From positions 22,257,376 through 22,321,375 of the forward strand of contig NC_092567.1 of the NCBI RefSeq assembly GCF_037975245.1: a stretch of 64,000 nt of DNA, written 5' to 3'. This stretch comes from Apostichopus japonicus. Its lineage: Eukaryota; Echinodermata; Holothuroidea; Aspidochirotida; Stichopodidae. This document shows positions 61,929 through 64,000 of the stretch, in pieces (position 1 is the first letter of the stretch; every line of letters starts with the position of its first letter). The translations under genes were made by a program, and so were the position numbers. Under the pieces are notes generated by a model that saw nothing but the letters and a program-made list of their open reading frames with translations, made no database searches and was not told the DNA's origin.

Positions 61929-64000
61929 GGTCAGGAAGAATAAAAAAGAAAAGAAATTGAGTTCATATACCAAGGGGAGTTTATTCGGACCGTCTGAAAT
62001 ACTGATGTGCTGATTGGTAGTGGATCAGCTTTCAAGGCTTATTAACGCCATTCACCATTGGGTTAAAATTTTATCTCTTCTATTGATTATCTTTATGGAT
62101 TTTAAAGATATGACTGTCATATATACTTGACAAACAGCCACGCGCTTGAAAGAGGACATTTACGAATTCGTACGGATCAGTAGGGTTTTTATTTAGCATA
62201 CATAAAACTGGGTTATTTATCTGAAATAATCAAAATTAGAACATTTTTGTTTAGTAGATATTAACGTTTGTAGATTATCATTTATGTTGCCTTTTTTTAC
62301 GTTCCTAAAATATAGGCTCAACACTTCTGAAGAGCACGTAGGCCTACACAATGGACTTGTTATCTTACGAAAGAGAAACACACATTAGCCAACACGTGAT
62401 TTGTGCGGAAGGGAGGTTCGCCGGGGGTGGGAGTAGACTACTAAGATTAACGCAATGTCTTGTTAGGGGTGTGTGGGGGGGGGGGGTCATAGGACTGGGA
62501 ATGTAACCACCCAGAAAGTATCCCAAAACGAGACCCAGGGGTACATGAATTGGTTCGACAAATTCGTAATATCACTTTCATGTATCTAGCCTGCATCACG
62601 GGATTATCTACACATTTTGGTCAACATTACACTCGCTTTTTGGGGGGGATAAAAAAGACTTGTTAACCCTTGCAGTGGACACACTGTATTTGTTTTGTCC
62701 TTTCTATTAGCAAGTTTATGAAAACCATTAAAATTATTCAAGGTGGTCCTTTTTGTATATAAATATATAATATATATATATGTGTGTGGAAAGTCATTTA
62801 AGAGTAATGGTCCCAGAATCTCACAGGTTTCCGTTTTTCTCAGCTTCCGATTAGGGTCCCCTGGTAGAGAGAGGGCCCTCAAGGGGACCTAAGGCCACCC
62901 ACATCTGTTAACCAATCGTAAATAAAATTGAACTTTTAGGTAAAGTTTATTCACGGTCTCTTGAAAATCATAAGGGAGTTGCTATTTGTTACGGTACAAA
63001 TCATATACTTTGACAAGAGTTTCTTTTTAAATGTGTGTTCTCTAGAGTGTGAAATTATTTCCTAGTTTTAATGGGAGTTCGTGGAGGTCTTAAACGACAC
63101 GGTTTGATAATCCGGGACAACTTCTACATGGTTCAATTCCTAACCACTTGTGAGGTAAACGGAATATTATTCATTGTTTCCATTCTTCAAAAGATATTAG
63201 AGAGAAAAAAACGCAGGATAAATTAAGTTTGAAATATCAAGAACAAACACAAGAATTATTCTGGAGAAAAAAACAAAAAAAAAACAATCCCATTTCATCT
63301 CTCTGTAGACTTTGGCAAGTGTTGATGAAATTTGTTCACTACAAAATTGGATGGCATAGGCTGCTCATATTGTGTAAAAAATATGTTAAGCGGCAATGCA
63401 AAGGCCTCCGCTTGTACGACTTATATGTCTGTCTGTCTGTGTGTCGATAAGTCCGTCATTCGGTGAATTTGTCTTTTTTCTCTTACTCCAGACTAAAATC
63501 TGTATATCTGTCCGTTCATATGACTGCCTTGCCTTTAACTTTGTTCCAGACATTTTCTTTATTTTCAACTTGATGTCAAAGGTGTTAAACGATTTCATGG
63601 TGAATGAAGCACTAACATAACGTCACTACCGCAACGTCGCGTCGACGTCGTTACTATAAAGGCCCGGATGGAATGACGTCACTAGACTGTGCCTCGCGCA
63701 GCATAGTTTTTCTTCCTTGCGTTGGCCCGGAATGATATTTTGCTCCAAAGTAGCAACGCCGGGCCAGGCAGGCAGGCAAATTGCCACCACCAGACCTATA
63801 GACTGTTGGGCAATTACTACCACTTCACGACACTATAGCGACTCTAAGATCTTAATAATCAGAAAGTGTCTCCCCCACACCCCCCCAGGCTTGTATATGA
63901 TCGCCCCGGGCTGAGATAGATGTGCAGCAGCGTCTTATCATAACTGTATCAAAGCACCTGTGTCTGGGGGGCGGGCTGTGTGTGTGTGTGTGGGGGGGGG

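Larger units (their letters stand above)
60740..64000 (-). other. Upstream ALX intron (partial, runs off the right edge)
   Basis: Non-coding sequence upstream of the helix-3 exon. No homeodomain helix 1/2 exon was recognised on the minus strand. It holds a degenerate minisatellite (60836-61200), a G4-like block (61902-61928), a CRE palindrome (63674-63681) in a CpG-rich stretch around 63628-63681, a 12-G tract near 62476 and a terminal GT/poly-G tract after 63976. Open frames here, such as 61527-61787, have no recognisable domain. Confidence 0.6.

Noticed and set aside
63110-63150. GGTTCAATTCC as a second tRNA box B
   Set aside because: No box A, no stems and no SINE-like tail nearby.

Overview
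This is an AT-rich eukaryotic window, almost entirely non-coding, from an animal genome. It contains parts of two homeobox genes, both on the minus strand and in the same orientation. The strongest coding evidence is at 59618-60739. Two spliced exons there encode the C-terminal end of a paired-class homeodomain, an ALX-type linker and a C-terminal OAR domain. An ALX gene next to a second same-strand homeobox-type exon, in a genome with long introns, very abundant TA microsatellites and poly-G/C tracts, suggests a marine invertebrate deuterostome. An echinoderm is my best guess, because tandem Alx paralogues are described there, but nothing in the window proves the species.

Layout, left to right. 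1-19.7 kb: no exons recognised. If the 19.7-20.0 kb exon belongs to a minus-strand gene, this stretch is probably its long first intron. It holds simple repeats, a 30-bp hairpin-forming minisatellite with a 120-bp higher-order unit (8869-9490), a roughly 200-bp palindrome around a TA tract (7948-8149), three POU octamers spaced exactly 10 bp apart (15170-15197) and a head-to-head K50-homeodomain palindrome (18371-18384). 19.7-20.5 kb: first coding exon of a homeobox-type regulator (octapeptide HSIEGILG, strong GTAAGT donor) and a putative promoter with a perfect PBX/MEIS decamer. 20.5-58.9 kb: intergenic. It holds a tRNA-derived SINE, two copies of a U2-snRNA-headed SINE-like element, a possible 5S-derived fragment, two short non-autonomous DNA transposons with 8-bp target-site duplications, degenerate GAGTAC arrays and many tandem repeats. 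58.9-64 kb: the 3' end of the ALX gene, its last two coding exons, and the start of a long upstream intron. The 5' part of the gene, including most of the homeodomain, lies beyond the right edge.

I found no complete protein-coding gene, no autonomous transposon, no CRISPR array and no intact tRNA or rRNA gene. Most short open frames are translations of TA repeats, minisatellites or SINEs. The most useful observations are the tandem pair of homeobox loci, the absence of a D2-type extension in the ALX gene, the U2-headed repeat family, and the over-representation of the ACGT-core palindromes TGACGTCA (12 sites) and CACGTG (16 sites).
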